64,000 bases of DNA. Origin: Isochrysis galbana. Its lineage: Eukaryota; Haptophyta; Isochrysidales; Isochrysidaceae. Each line of letters begins with the position of its first letter. Positions within the stretch are counted from its first letter, which is position 1. The DNA is taken from positions 2,425,344 through 2,489,343 of the forward strand of contig CM030933.1 of the NCBI GenBank assembly GCA_018136815.1, read 5' to 3'. The translations under genes were made by a program, and so were the position numbers. The notes under the pieces were generated by a model. That model was given only the letters and a program-made list of their open reading frames with translations. It was not told the origin of the DNA and made no database searches. This document shows, one piece after another, positions 21,589 through 37,154 of the stretch.

Positions 21589-21953
21589 GGTTTGGGGGCG
21601 TGTGTGTGCTCTCGGGATCTGACGCCTGATGGGGATTCGGGGAATTGCGCCGCCGTCCTACTTTAGCTGGCGGGGATTTCTCTACTTCCATAGAAAGATT
21701 CCGTCCGTCACATAGCTCACATTAATCATGGGCGGACGGATGGGCGACACAGACGTGATAGAGAGTCCACGTTGATGAATGAGTAGAGTAGAGTACTTTA
21801 TTGAACAGTCACAAAATTTCGCACGGTTGGTACTTGACTAAGCACGACAAATTACAGCAAACCTGCCCCGCACGCCCGCACTCGGAATGATGCTACCTTT
21901 GACCTTTGACGCACACAAAACTTCATGATATTCTTACCGCACTCGCAACTAAC

Positions 21954-22860
21954 AACTAAGTTTAAACTTAGTTCGCCCACGGGACATGGGAGGGGCACGA
22001 GCCCCCCTCTCTCTCCACTCCTCCCCTGCCATAGGGGAGGGACCACTCACTCTCCTGGCACGCCTGATGGCTTGCCAAGAGCACACATCCTTGCTAACTC
22101 ATTCCCCTCCCCACAGGATCGCCTGACTCGCCCGCCCTGGCCCGTCGTGGCCAGCCCATCCCCATCCCTCTGACCAGCCCCTCCTCCCCCTGGGCCCCCT
22201 TGTTCAGGACCCCCCAGCCAGCTCCAGTCGACCCGCAGGGGCTCGGATCACCAGCGAGGGAGAGGCAGGAAGGGCCAGGGCCATGCCCCAGCCTCACCTG
22301 CCCCCTGAGCTGTGCTCCCAGGCCCCTGCAAGCCACCTAGGGACCTGAAGAGGGGCCGCAGGCGCGCGCCATGGGCCCCCGCCGCAGGGAAGAAAGGAGG
22401 AAAAGGGAAGAGGGAGGGAAGGGGGGAGCGGCAGCTCTCCCCTCCGGCAGAAACCTGTCTTCTCGCCACGTTTGGGTAAGAGAACACGGGGGACGGGGGC
22501 GCCAGAGCCAGGAGGGAAGGGCCGCGGCTTGCCGCGGCCACTCGCTTCGGCGAGCAGAGATCAACGCTTCTGCTTTTGGGCTCCTATCTCACGAGTGCCC
22601 CCCCCCCCCTGCGTTGTTTTTACCCGAAAGGGGATTTCCCCCTGCGTGGACTCGAGGAGAGGACGCACTAGGGTGCGCGAGGTCGGTGCGTGCACTAGGC
22701 ACTAGGGGGAGGACAAATATCGAGGGGGCGGTGCCCCTCTCCCCCGATATCGCTCGAACACCTGGCTTGTCAGTTTCAGCCATGGCGGGAATCCGAGACT
22801 GAAACGTTGTGTCCAATTAGCAATTAGCGCTAGTGCTAGTGGGGTTGGCTATCACCACTC
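21954..22860 (+). mobile_element. R1 dispersed repeat, copy 2
   Basis: It shares the R1 start (AACTAAGTTT), the CTCCTGGCA/TGCCAAGAG hairpin (one arm base changed), the central CAGGAAGGGCCAGGGCCATGC region, and the 3' end (TTGTGTCCAATTAG, GGGGTTGGCT) with copy 1 at 12538. I do not see a convincing target-site duplication. The downstream flank is a CACCACTCACCA tandem. Confidence 0.72.
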
Positions 22861-23575
22861 ACCACTCACCATCACCACTCATCGGCAAAGAGAGGGCCAG
22901 AAGCAAATGATTTCTTCTCTCTGTGGGTGGTGGGTTCCCGCGCGATGCGCTATGAGACGTTCTGGCAGGATCTTGGGCTTTCCTGCCCGCCGCGGCGTAG
23001 AGCGCCACGACGAGGCCCGTCCCGAGGCCGCCCACGGGTCTCGCCATATCGATAAGCGCCGGATCCGGATCTGGCACTGTCAGAGAGGGTGGTGGCCGCG
23101 TACCGCGTAGGCAGGCCCTCAACGCGGACGGAGGCCCGTCAGCCACGCGTGGGCGGCCGCGCCGGTGAGCTGATCCTATTTCTCGATGCCGACTTCGAGA
23201 GAGGGCGAATCCTGCGAGGGGCGGGTTGGGATGGTCGGGGCGGGGCCTTTGGTACCCAGGGTAGCCGCGTGCGCGCGCGGTGAGGAGCTGGATGGGCTGC
23301 ACGGGCAATGATGCCATGATGCCAGAGGGTCAGGGGGTGGTCGGACTGTCGGCAGCCCGACACGGCGCTGCATCGGGCGGGAATCAAATGCCGAATGTAG
23401 CTTGGATATAAAGGAACCGATCCCCCCGCGGGCGCGAGCGCCAATTCTTTACGGGTGGAGCGTGAGCGCGCGTGACGGAGGGGGAGAGAGGGGGGGCGAA
23501 TCGCACCATTTCTTGGCGAAGATTTTCGTAGCGTCAGGTATCCCCCCCCGGAGCTTTTTTATTGGGCATCGCGCC
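22861..23575. other. Intergenic, no gene recognised
   Basis: Short CACCACTCA repeats open this stretch at 22853-22880. The rest is GC-rich with overlapping open frames lacking motifs. Confidence 0.45.
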
Positions 23576-23637
23576 ACGGTCAAAAAATGCAGCCCAACTC
23601 TTACTAGTAGTTAAAAAGCCCCTGTTTGACCGTCCTA
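23576..23637 (+). repeat. Short palindromic repeat (MITE-like), copy 1
   Basis: ACGGTCAAA (23576-23584) and TTTGACCGT (23625-23633) are perfect inverted arms. The interior (AATGCAGCCC; AGTAGTTAAAAAGCCC) and the upstream flank (GGAGCTTTTTTA) are partly shared with the inverted copy at 53108-53172. The right-hand end recurs at 50858-50890 and 15518-15544. Confidence 0.55.
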
Positions 23638-23680
23638 GAACCTTCGATCGCACGCACGTGAGCTTCAATTCAAACCACTA

Positions 23681-27069
<3,389 letters not shown>

Positions 27070-27650
27070 CTAAGAGCGTACGCAAAACAACACACAACAG
27101 ACAATTAACTTCAAAACGAAGGACCTCCACCTCCCATACGAGGACACAGTTACACAGTGCTCCTCTGCTTCCAAACGCGTGAGGGTACTTATCTCTGTTA
27201 ACTCTAGTTCCCGGCGTCGCCTGCGCCGTTCATCAAAGAGCTTGAGCTCCATCTCGAGTTGTGCCTCTCGCAATGTCCGCCTTCGCCTCTCAACCGACAA
27301 AGCCGCATGCCCGGAGTGTTGTTGCCCGCCGTATTGCCCACTTGCATGCCCGGCACTGAGCTGTAGGTACTTGTGGCTTGTGGCCCACAAGAGTGGGATG
27401 AAGAAAACAAGTGTGTCAACAAGTTGGGAAACAGAGGCATGGGGTGCTCTCCAGGGAAGATTGATGGTTGTGAAGTGCCCTCCCATGATGGGTGCACTGA
27501 TGGTAGAGGTTTCCACCATGGGGAGGGCAGCAGAGCTGCCCTCCCACATGAGGTGCTCTTGGGGTGGGAGCCTCCCAACACCTCCTAGTCCTATTTCATC
27601 TATCCTTATAAAACGTTGCTGGGTGATAGAGTAGGCTCTGGCACGCAGAG
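27070..27650 (-). CDS. Hypothetical ORF carrying a LINE ORF1 segment and a coiled coil
   Basis: The minus frame stays open through a LINE ORF1-derived stretch (27380-27580, LPMVETSTISAPIMGGHFTT, also present at 15000-15130). It then reads into a highly charged, coiled-coil-like tail (RRRRTLREAQLEMELKLFDE) ending at 27070. The tail is much more protein-like than chance. I see no ATG that clearly starts it. It may be a 3' exon or a retroelement ORF remnant. Confidence 0.3.
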
Positions 27651-27659
27651 CCCTCCGCG

Positions 27660-28560
<901 letters not shown>

Positions 28561-28739
28561 GAAGACGGAACGAGAGAGGGAGGGAGGGACGGCTCCACCC
28601 CCCCCCCCCACCCCGAGGGAAACCCTAGGGAACCGACTGAGAGACAGAAGACGGGGGGAGCCGGAGGGTGAAAGAGAAAGGGAAGTGAGAGGAAAGAGAA
28701 TTCACGGACGGAATGGCGAGGGAGGATAACAGGGAAGAG

Positions 28740-28747
28740 ACGGAGAG

Positions 28748-28822
<75 letters not shown>

Positions 28823-28875
28823 GAGAGAGAGGAGAGAGAGGAGAGAGGAGAGAGAGAGAAGAAGAAGGAGAGAGT
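28740..28875. repeat. (GA)n-rich tract upstream of the formin start
   Basis: Interrupted GAGAGA repeats lie 75-210 bp before the formin ATG at 28949, followed by a G-run at 28921-28938. The likely location is the 5' UTR or promoter. Confidence 0.88.
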
Positions 28876-28948
28876 AGGAGAGGGCGGGGAGAGGGGAGAG
28901 GAGAGAGGGAGAGAGAAGGCGGGGGGGGGGGGGGGGGGCGCGCGGACG

Positions 28949-31900
28949 ATGGGGTTGCTGAGCCGCAAGCCGAAGGACTCCTCTCCCGCAGGCTCTCCAA
29001 AGGGGACGCGCGAGGAGAGCGGCAAGCCACCTCCCTCCAAGCTCTCTTCCACTTCCCCCGAGCCCCCCGGGCTGCTCATCACGCCCAGAGGCTCTGTTTC
29101 CTCAGTCGATGGCAGTGCCCTTCATTCCCTCGAGAAGCCGTCCGCCCCTCCCACTCCTCCCAGCGGCTCTACGGGGCCGTCCGGGGGCGGCGGACTCGCC
29201 TCGGCACGCGCCGGGGCGGCCATTACGCCACGTGCGGCCCCACTCGCGGTGCCGGCCACAATGCCTGCCTCAGGAAAGGAGATTGATGAGTTGGTCTGTG
29301 CGATGCTCGAGGCGCAGGGAGAGAAGGAGGCTGTGAAGGAGAGAGTGCTCAAGCTCCCGACGGAGCACAAGTGGAAGCTGCTGACGAATTACAAGGCTTT
29401 ACAGGCCGCGCTGCCCTCCATGGCCGCTGCTGGAGCCGTTGACGACGAGGCCGAGGGATGGGTCCGCTCGCTTGAACTGCAGCCGGAGCTGAATGAGCTG
29501 CAGCAGCTCGGCGTGCTGCTGCGCACATCGCCACTCGCGTGAGTGGCTTGGAGGCGCTGCGCTGCGCGGCATGGCACGCAGACTGTGGAGGGAGGCGGGC
29601 AGGAAATGGGGATGATGCAAGAGCGGTAGGCGCTCGCGGGTCATACGCCACGGCGCATCTCATTGTCTTCTCCCTGTCCCTGTGTGCAGGTGGGCGGTCT
29701 CCTTCATTGCCAACGGTGGTGTCAAGGCACTCGCCGACTCGCTGTCGTTTTACGACAAGAAGACAGTCAAGACAGACACTGACCTCGAATTCATGGCCGA
29801 GCTGCTCCGGTGTGCGCTCACGCCGAACGCGCTCCAAGGCGACCCCCGCCCCGCCTTGTGCCGCCTTCTCCCCCTCTGACCCGGCCACGCCACGCCCGGC
29901 TGCGCAGCTGCCTTCGCGCGGTGATGAACACCGAGCCCGGCATGCGGGTGGCCATGGGGCTACCTCTCTTTGACGATGACGAATACTCCGAACGCGGCGT
30001 GCCGATTGGCTTCGGTGAGCCCTCCTCCAACGCCTCCTCCTCGGCAGGCACGGACACAGAGGGAATGGCGGCCGCCATCAAGCCGCCACCCTCCCCAAAA
30101 CCGCCGGGATCGCCCGCGCCTGAGCGATCTGGAAGGCCGCTTTCCCCCGTCGAGCCGTCTGACGCTATCTCACAGCTCGTGCTCCTTTGCGAGCCGCCCA
30201 CCGTCTCCGCGCGCGGCATCTCCATCTCGTCTGCCTGTGCGCCCCTTCTTTCGGCTGCCGTGCTGTACTCGGAGGTTGGCCATGCTCGCGTCCTTGAGGC
30301 CATCGAGGTGGCACAGAGGGAGCGCGGCCGCGCCTCGCGATTGGGTTGGATGGTCGACCAAATTGCTGCCGGCGCGGGTGGCCCGACCAGTGTGGGCGAC
30401 GGCGGCGGTGGCGGCGGCGGCGGCGGTGGCGGCGGCGGCACTGTGCGCATCATCTCTCCAACCAAGGGCCGGCGCTCCTCCGAGGACGACGACTTCATCC
30501 GGAGCGTCTCGCTCCGGCCCGGTGCGGCACGGGCGCGCGTGAATCCAATGGCCGGCGCGCCTTCAAGTGGTGGCGCCGCCGCCTCGCGAGCCAATGGTAG
30601 GTCCGAGGGCCGAGCAGAGCGCGCGGCCCGTGTCACCCTCGCTGTAGACCTGCTGATGCTCCTCAACGCGCTCATTGGCGTTCACGCCGACCTTGCGCCG
30701 CGGCTCAAGCTGCGCGCCGAGGTCGTAGGCCTGCGCATGCTGCACGTGCTCGCCGAGCTGAAAGAGACGAAACACCTCGATCTCGTGCAGCAGGCGCGCC
30801 GCAGGCCCCACCCGCCTGACGTTGCGCGGTGGCACCACCGGGTGCCGCTTGGACGCCCCAACGCGCGTGAAACTCTCCATCCAACCCCCTTCCTCCCCCG
30901 CCGCCTCCGTTCGCTTTGATGTCTTGGCCTACTCAGGTGGAAATTTTCGAGCAGGAGATGCAGTCGGACAACCGCGAGATCGCCGAGCTATCCCCTGCTG
31001 AGCTCGCCGCACTTCCCAATCAAGGCCAGCAACCGCCGTCCCTCTCGTCGCCCGGACCTGCGGCTCCGCCTGCCAAGCCCGCAAAGAAGACGGACGCCGA
31101 TGTGGCGACACCATACCAGATGCTGCAGGCAAAGTTGCTCGAGACGTCTGCGGCCGCGCGCGCGATCCCCAAGCTGCTCTCGCTCATGCGCACCCTCTCC
31201 GCGATGCCCGGTAAGCGCGCCCGCTCATGACGTCGTGGCACGGCTCTTCCCGTCAACCTCGCGCTGCTTTGTCTTTTGTGGCTCCTCTTCGCTGCACACC
31301 CCTTACCGAAGATCCCCTTGTATCCCTTTCCGACCCTGCCTTCATTCCCGCCCACCCCACCCCACCCCCGGGACAGATGACGACATAGGCCTGGCGGCCT
31401 GGGAGCACATCGACGCGCGCGCATCCGCTGCGCTAGCCTCGGCTATCACGGCTGAGTCGGCTGAGGCCATCGAGAAGGCGCTAGGATCGCCTGGCGTGCC
31501 GGGCGCTCCACCTCCTGACGTCATTGCGGCGGCGGCAGAGAAGGTGGCGGCAGCCAAGTCGGACGGCGGTAAGAAGGGTGGCAACCTCAAGCATGAACGG
31601 GAGATCGAGCAACTCAAGGAACGAATCAAGATTCTCGAGGCGGGTGGTGCGAAGCCGGGTCTCGCACCTCCACCGATCGCCTCACCGCTGCTCCCGGGAG
31701 GTCTGCAGCCGCCGCCCCTGGCGCCACCCCCGATTGCACCACCCCCGATTGGCGGTGGACCCGTGCCACCGCCGCTTGCGCCGCCGCCGCTTGCGCCGCC
31801 GCCGCTTGCGCCGCCGCCGCTTGCGCCGCCGCCGCTTGCGCCGCCGCCGCTGCCGGGGGTCGCGCCGCCGCCGCTTGCGCCGCCGCCGCTTGCGCCGCCG

Positions 31901-34440
31901 CCGCTGCCGGGGGTCGCGCCTCCGCCTCCGCCGCTGTCCGGGGGCGCGCCTCCGCCTCCACCGCTGCCCGGAGGCGCGCCTCCGCCGCCGCCGCTGCCCG
32001 GGGGCGCGCCTCCGCCGCCGCCGCTGCCCGGGAGCGCGCCACCGCCACCGCCGCTGCCTGGAGGCGCTCCACCGCCGCCGCCGCGTCCGCCGGGGGCAGG
32101 CCCGCCTCCGCCTCCGCCTCCGCCTCGCCCGCCGGGCGCGGGTCCACCCGGTCCGCCACCACCGCCGGGTTTCGGCCCGCCGGGCGTGCCAATGGCTCCC
32201 GCGATTCCGAAGAAGCCCAGCGTCAAGCCAGCTGTACCTGTCCGCCAGCTGCATTGGGGGAAAATCCCGGACGCCAAGATCAAAGGTACGGTGTGGGAGA
32301 CCGAGCTCGACGATTCGCGTGTCTCGCTCGAAACGTCCGACCTCGAGACGCTCTTCGCCGTCAAGGCCCCGACAAAGCTGGGCGGTGGCATTGGCGGCGG
32401 CAAGTCCGCGGGCCCCACCAAGACAGACATGGCCAACCTGCTCGACCAGAAGACCGCCAACAATACATCCATCGCACTCTCTCGCTTCAAGATGGACGTC
32501 GGGGACATAGCTGCAGCACTCAAGTCGGGCCAAGAGGGCAGACTCAACGCCGACCAGCTCGCTTCCCTCTTGGCCATCTTACCGAGCCCAGAGGACATCG
32601 AACTCGTGCAGGTGAGAGCGCGGCCGTCGTGCCCGCGACGGCACATGGACACTGCCCCCGACGGCACATGGACAAGCCTAGGGTTTGGCTGGGCCGCCGA
32701 GTTGAGTGGCTGCGCCCAGCATTACCTGCCATTATGCATCCCCTTCTCTTCACGCAGGGCTACGACGGGCCGGCTGAGGCCCTTAACAAGGCTGAGCTCT
32801 TCTTCCGCGCGGTTGCGGCGGTGCCCAAGTGCCAGCTTCGCGTGCGTTGCTTGCTGATTCGCGCAACCTTCGAAGAGAAGAAGAGTGAGCTTGATGAGTC
32901 GGTGAAGTTGATCTCGAGTGCAGTCAAAGAGGTGCGCAGTTCGGCTGCTCTCAAACGAGTTCTCGAGCTCACCCTTGCGCTGGGCAATTATCTGAATGGA
33001 GGGACCAACAAAGGTGCGGTCGCGCTGTCAACGCTTTGTCTCTCGCCCGTCTTCCCCCGTTTCGATTTTCTTGGGCGCGCTTTCGCGCTAAGTAGGCAGG
33101 CTAGGAAAGCTCGCCCACCGGCCATGATGAATATCACTGCCCCTCCCGCCCTCCTCCCCGGCCCGCTCTGAACACACCCCCAGGCCACACACGGACGCCC
33201 GATCCCACCCCCACTCCCGCCGTAACTTCCACCGCCACCCATCCGACCACAACACTTACCTAGGTGGCGCATGGGGCTTTAAACTCGACTCGTTGTCTAA
33301 GCTAACGGGAACCAAAACGACCGATGGCAAGAGCACACTGCTCCACTACATCGCGTCCCTGCTCGAAAAGCAGGCCAAGCAGCGGGGTGACGAGGAGAGC
33401 GATGCCGTCGTACTCCTCCGTCAGATGCCCAGCGCTGAGGCTGCCGCGCGGGTCGTGTGGGCTGACGAGGGCGCCGAGGTGAATGCCCTGATGAACTCAC
33501 TGAAGCAGGTGAGCAGCTCGTTCCCCCCTCCCCCCCCACCCCACCCCACCCGCTGCGGCGCTATCCATCGACGCTTGCCTTGCACACGGGCCTTGCGCGC
33601 TCTCGAGTTTCATTATTGCTCTCTACGGTGCAGGTCTCTGGGCTTGTCGAGACGGACACGATCCCCGCTTTCAAGGAGTCGCTCGGAGCCTTCCACGAGC
33701 GCGCCTCGGCCGCCGCAGACGAATTGAGCAAAGCGCACACCGCTGCTGATGAGGCATGCACGAGTCTTGCTGCATGGCTAGCGGAGGACGTGAAGGGTGG
33801 CAAGGCTGAACCAGAGCGCATATTTTCGGCCCTGCACACATTTGCGATGGCCCTCGAGAAAGCGCACTTGTATAACGTTGAGTGCGAGGAGCGCGAGGCG
33901 AAGAAGCAGCGGATGGCCGCGGCCGCCAAGCAGCGTGAGGAGGAGATGAGCAAGCGCAGGGCGGCTGGCGGGCCCGAGACACCACGGGGCGGGCCTGAAA
34001 CCCCGCGCGGCGGCCCCGCCACGCCCAGGACAGGACCCAAGCCGCCCCCAGGCGCTATGTCACTGTCTATCGGGGCCGGCGTGCCCCCGCGACCCGGCTT
34101 TGGCGGCCTCGCGAATGACGAGCTGGCCGCAAAGCTTGCCAAGCGTGCCAACCGTGCCAACCTTGTCGATGGCGTGACAGAGGGCATGGCGAGCGGCAAG
34201 ATTATAGCTGAGCGCCGCCAAAACTCGTTTGCACGACGCGGCGCCGAAAAGAAGGCGCCAGGTGGTCGAGCTCTGAATGGCCCTTCGCCGGTGGGCCAAT
34301 CCGTTCAGGTGCCGGTCTTGCCATTGCCATCCTCCTCACCGGCTGCCATGTCGACCAAACTAGCACCAAAACCGCCGAAGCCTCGGCCCCCTGATGTGAA
34401 GCCTGCACTACTAGGGGCTGGGGTGACCACGCGGCTGTGA
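28949..34440 (+). CDS. Diaphanous-type formin, eight exons
   Basis: Exons are 28949-29538, 29690-29809, 29908-30793, 30937-31210, 31377-32611, 32758-33013, 33264-33508 and 33634-34440, giving about 1,470 residues. Residues 120-620 form a GTPase-binding/FH3-type armadillo region (CLRAVMNTEPGM; DLVQQVEIFEQEM). A charged helix (LKHEREIEQLKERIKILE) precedes a polyproline FH1 of about 185 residues (about 715-900). FH2 starts near 911 (RQLHWGKI) and contains LTLALGNYLNGGTNKG and AWGFKLDSLSKL. The C-terminus has TPRGGPETPRGGP repeats and a DAD-like segment (VDGVTEGMASGKIIAERR). Formins nucleate and elongate unbranched actin filaments, with the GBD-DAD contact autoinhibiting. The exon 3 donor at 30794 is non-canonical (GC). 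Using the GT at 30785 instead would remove three residues. Confidence 0.92.
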
Positions 34441-35204
34441 ATATGCTCACGAGCCACAGGCTTCATATGTGCTGAGAGCTTGCTTTGTTGTTCCTGGGCT
34501 CTTGGGCCAAATGCGACGCGTAGCATCGGAGGCCGAGGGGGGTATCCCCTACGTTTCCTTCGGCGCGCCCGCCCCGGAGAATCTTAGTTCCATGCCGATC
34601 GAGAGCCATGAATCTAGCATGAGTAAGGGCCGACGTGTACCCCGGTCAACTAAAATGTCAAGCATGTTTTCTCGACGGCGCCCCTCGCAGCTCAGATCGT
34701 TCCCGTTTTCGCTAGGATCTTGGTTGGGAGGGCCTTCGAACAATGCGCCATTTGCATTGTGCATTTGTTCATTCGCTAGCCCCTTGTGTTGTGCGCGCGC
34801 CGGCCGACGTTGAGTCGTGTCTATGAGGAATGTATGCGCGAGGCCATCGGTTGAGCTCTTGTTGCTCCTTCTACACTAGGTTTGTGGTACCCAAAAGACG
34901 GACAAGCGAGCGCACACGCACTTGCTTGCTTGCTTAACCTAACAAGAGGCCCGGGTCTCCTCCTTGCCATAAGCTGGGAAAACGGCTGCTTCAGCCCCCG
35001 TGCCATCGAATGTCCGACTATATTGGCCATGCTGGGGTGAGGCTGTTGCTGTTGGGCGGTGGCGTGGGCCGTGGCTTTGCACGAACCACGTTGGTTGGTC
35101 GCGGTCCCTTCGCGAGGGCTTTTCGGTGGCGCGGCGCCGCTCATGGACCGATCGTCCGGCGCTGCGGGGTGGGCGGCAGAGGGGGAGGGGGAGGGGAGCG
35201 ACGC
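34441..35204. other. Intergenic between formin and LINE
   Basis: No gene or repeat is recognised. Presumably it holds the formin 3' UTR. Confidence 0.45.
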
Positions 35205-35524
35205 GCGATCCGCCAAGACCATAAAAAAAAAATCTTCTTAAAAATCTCCGCTACGTGTGCGACATGAGGCAGTGTGCTTGTGGACCTCCCTACCGCCCAC
35301 CCTTAACCCCTAACAACCCCCTTCCCCTTCCCCAGTTCCCTCTTTAGCGGAGAAGCTGGTTCCGGGGAGACCGCGCGCGCTGCTTCGGCCAGGGGTTGGA
35401 GAGAAGGGGGCGGGAGACTATGGCTTCTCCTTTGCTCCGGCTCGGCTTGAATTTCCTTCTCTTATATCTCCTAGCGTCACTCTTGCCGTCCGTTGGGGTC
35501 TCTATTAAGAGAGGTTAAACTACT

Positions 35525-37117
35525 TTAGGCGATGTTGCGCATATCCAGACCTCCCGCCGCCTGCCGGAGGTCTTCCGATATTTCTAGGTTGAAGTCTTTA
35601 TCCACCGCGTAGAGGGGGCTTATCATTTTCTTAATATGTTTGTTGCTCGGGGCGTGTAGCCCCATATTCTCTCGTTGTTGCTTTAGTCGCTGAAAGAATC
35701 CGACTTTCGCCGTTACTAGTAAGTGGTATCTCGCAAGGATCGCTCTTAAGATCGACTTAGCGGACCTCCCGTCCGCGTTACCGTATTGTATGTTATAGAA
35801 GTCCGTTAGGATATACCTCCATGCCAGGATACCTAAGTATCCCGAGGAGGGGTGCGGTCTATCCACTTGATAGCAGAAAAGGCGCTGGGCTACTTCAGAT
35901 CCCGGCCTAAGGTTAATCCCTAAAAGTCCCTCTATGAATTCGAAAACGGGCTCCGTCGCGATACAGGAGGCTAAATGCGTGGAACTCTCGGGTGCTATGC
36001 CGCAAAAGCGACATGTTGGATCGTCAGCAAAACGATTCGCTGTAGCTATTCTCCTGTGTAAAACGTGTTTGAAGTGCATATAGGAGTCCCTTGGTGTCAG
36101 AAAGTTATACTTGTATAGTTGCGATACTTGTTTCCACTTCCCCGAGAGGACAGGTAACCTCTTTTCCCATCTTAGTGTGGATTTTTGTGCCTTCGGTTTC
36201 CTCATAGCGAGGAACGCTTTAGTCAAGGCCTTGACGTTTATCTCTTCTAGCGTTTTATGCGTGCCTTTGAGTGTGTATTCCTGAGGTATCGGATACGCCG
36301 TATCCGCTGGCCCGTCGTACGCTCGTCCCCACTTCAGCGGAGTGTATAGCTCGTTGGGTATTAGCTGCGGGCTGATCCGTTCGTAGATATGGGGTTCTCC
36401 CATTACATTGAGCTTAACTTCGTGGTAGTCGCCCTTCCGGTTCAAATAGTAGTTATGATCTTTGTCCACAAGAAGGTCTCCTAGATCGTGTGCGTCTGGA
36501 TCTTCTTGCGGGGCTAGTTCGTGCTCCTCCGGAGCGGGGGGTGGGGTTGTCGCATGCTTTCTAAGAAGGTCCATATAGTTAGCGGTGGCTTCTAGAAGCC
36601 TTGCTCTAGACCATTCGGATATCTTCTCCCACGACTTGAGAAGTGGGCCTACCGATATGTATTTGCCTCTATGGCGTATCCATCTTTCTCCGTCCGGCAA
36701 GAATGCCGCACATTCGTCCGTGGTGTATATGTCCCCCGTATCTGGGTTGATGGTATTATGAACTATAACTGTCTGTAGAGATTCCCATTTAGCCCTATGT
36801 GAATGGTGTATCGATGGAGCCTTGTGAAAGAGGTTATGCCATACAGGAGCGCCCTGGGTCCCTTCCCGGGTGCTTGTTTCCCGAAGGAGTTGAACCCGTC
36901 TGAAGTTCTCGAGTGCCTGCTTCCAAAAGGCCGGAAGCGTGTTGTTTCCCCGAATGCTGACCATGAGGCTTCGCGCATCTACTTTTGAGAAGACCGCCGC
37001 CCTCCCCAGGGGGGTGCGGCTATACCATTGATCAAGGACTATTTTCCAGTCCGCCGATGACGGATTTAGGTACCTGATTATCCATATCGCTTGAAGTGCG
37101 CGTGTATGTTCGACCAT
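35525..37117 (-). CDS. LINE ORF2 C-terminal part (post-RT region with zf-RVT-like motif)
   Basis: The frame encodes 530 residues from the first ATG. It is open further upstream, overlapping the end of ORF1 (LTANENGPLLGVGLLPMVEH). GVGLLPM-EHTRALQAIWIIRYLNP matches the segment just downstream of the RT domain in many non-LTR elements (G-x-GL followed by the A-x-W-x-x-R-L region). The later HFKHVLHRRIATANRFADDP, CRFCG and THLASC form a C-x2-C...H-x4-C zinc motif of zf-RVT type. This normally follows EN and RT domains; here both are missing. Expression would need reinitiation or a -1 shift from ORF1. It may bind element RNA (inference). Confidence 0.75.
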   Translation of the reverse strand: MVEHTRALQAIWIIRYLNPSSADWKIVLDQWYSRTPLGRAAVFSKVDARSLMVSIRGNNTLPAFWKQALENFRRVQLLRETSTREGTQGAPVWHNLFHKAPSIHHSHRAKWESLQTVIVHNTINPDTGDIYTTDECAAFLPDGERWIRHRGKYISVGPLLKSWEKISEWSRARLLEATANYMDLLRKHATTPPPAPEEHELAPQEDPDAHDLGDLLVDKDHNYYLNRKGDYHEVKLNVMGEPHIYERISPQLIPNELYTPLKWGRAYDGPADTAYPIPQEYTLKGTHKTLEEINVKALTKAFLAMRKPKAQKSTLRWEKRLPVLSGKWKQVSQLYKYNFLTPRDSYMHFKHVLHRRIATANRFADDPTCRFCGIAPESSTHLASCIATEPVFEFIEGLLGINLRPGSEVAQRLFCYQVDRPHPSSGYLGILAWRYILTDFYNIQYGNADGRSAKSILRAILARYHLLVTAKVGFFQRLKQQRENMGLHAPSNKHIKKMISPLYAVDKDFNLEISEDLRQAAGGLDMRNIA

Positions 37118-37154
37118 AGGAAGTAGTCCGACCCCTAGTAGGGGCCCGTTCTCA

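Noticed and set aside
31342..32667. Gly-rich 441-codon ORF on the minus strand
   Set aside because: It is the antisense shadow of the formin FH1/FH2 exon; the plus strand matches the family.
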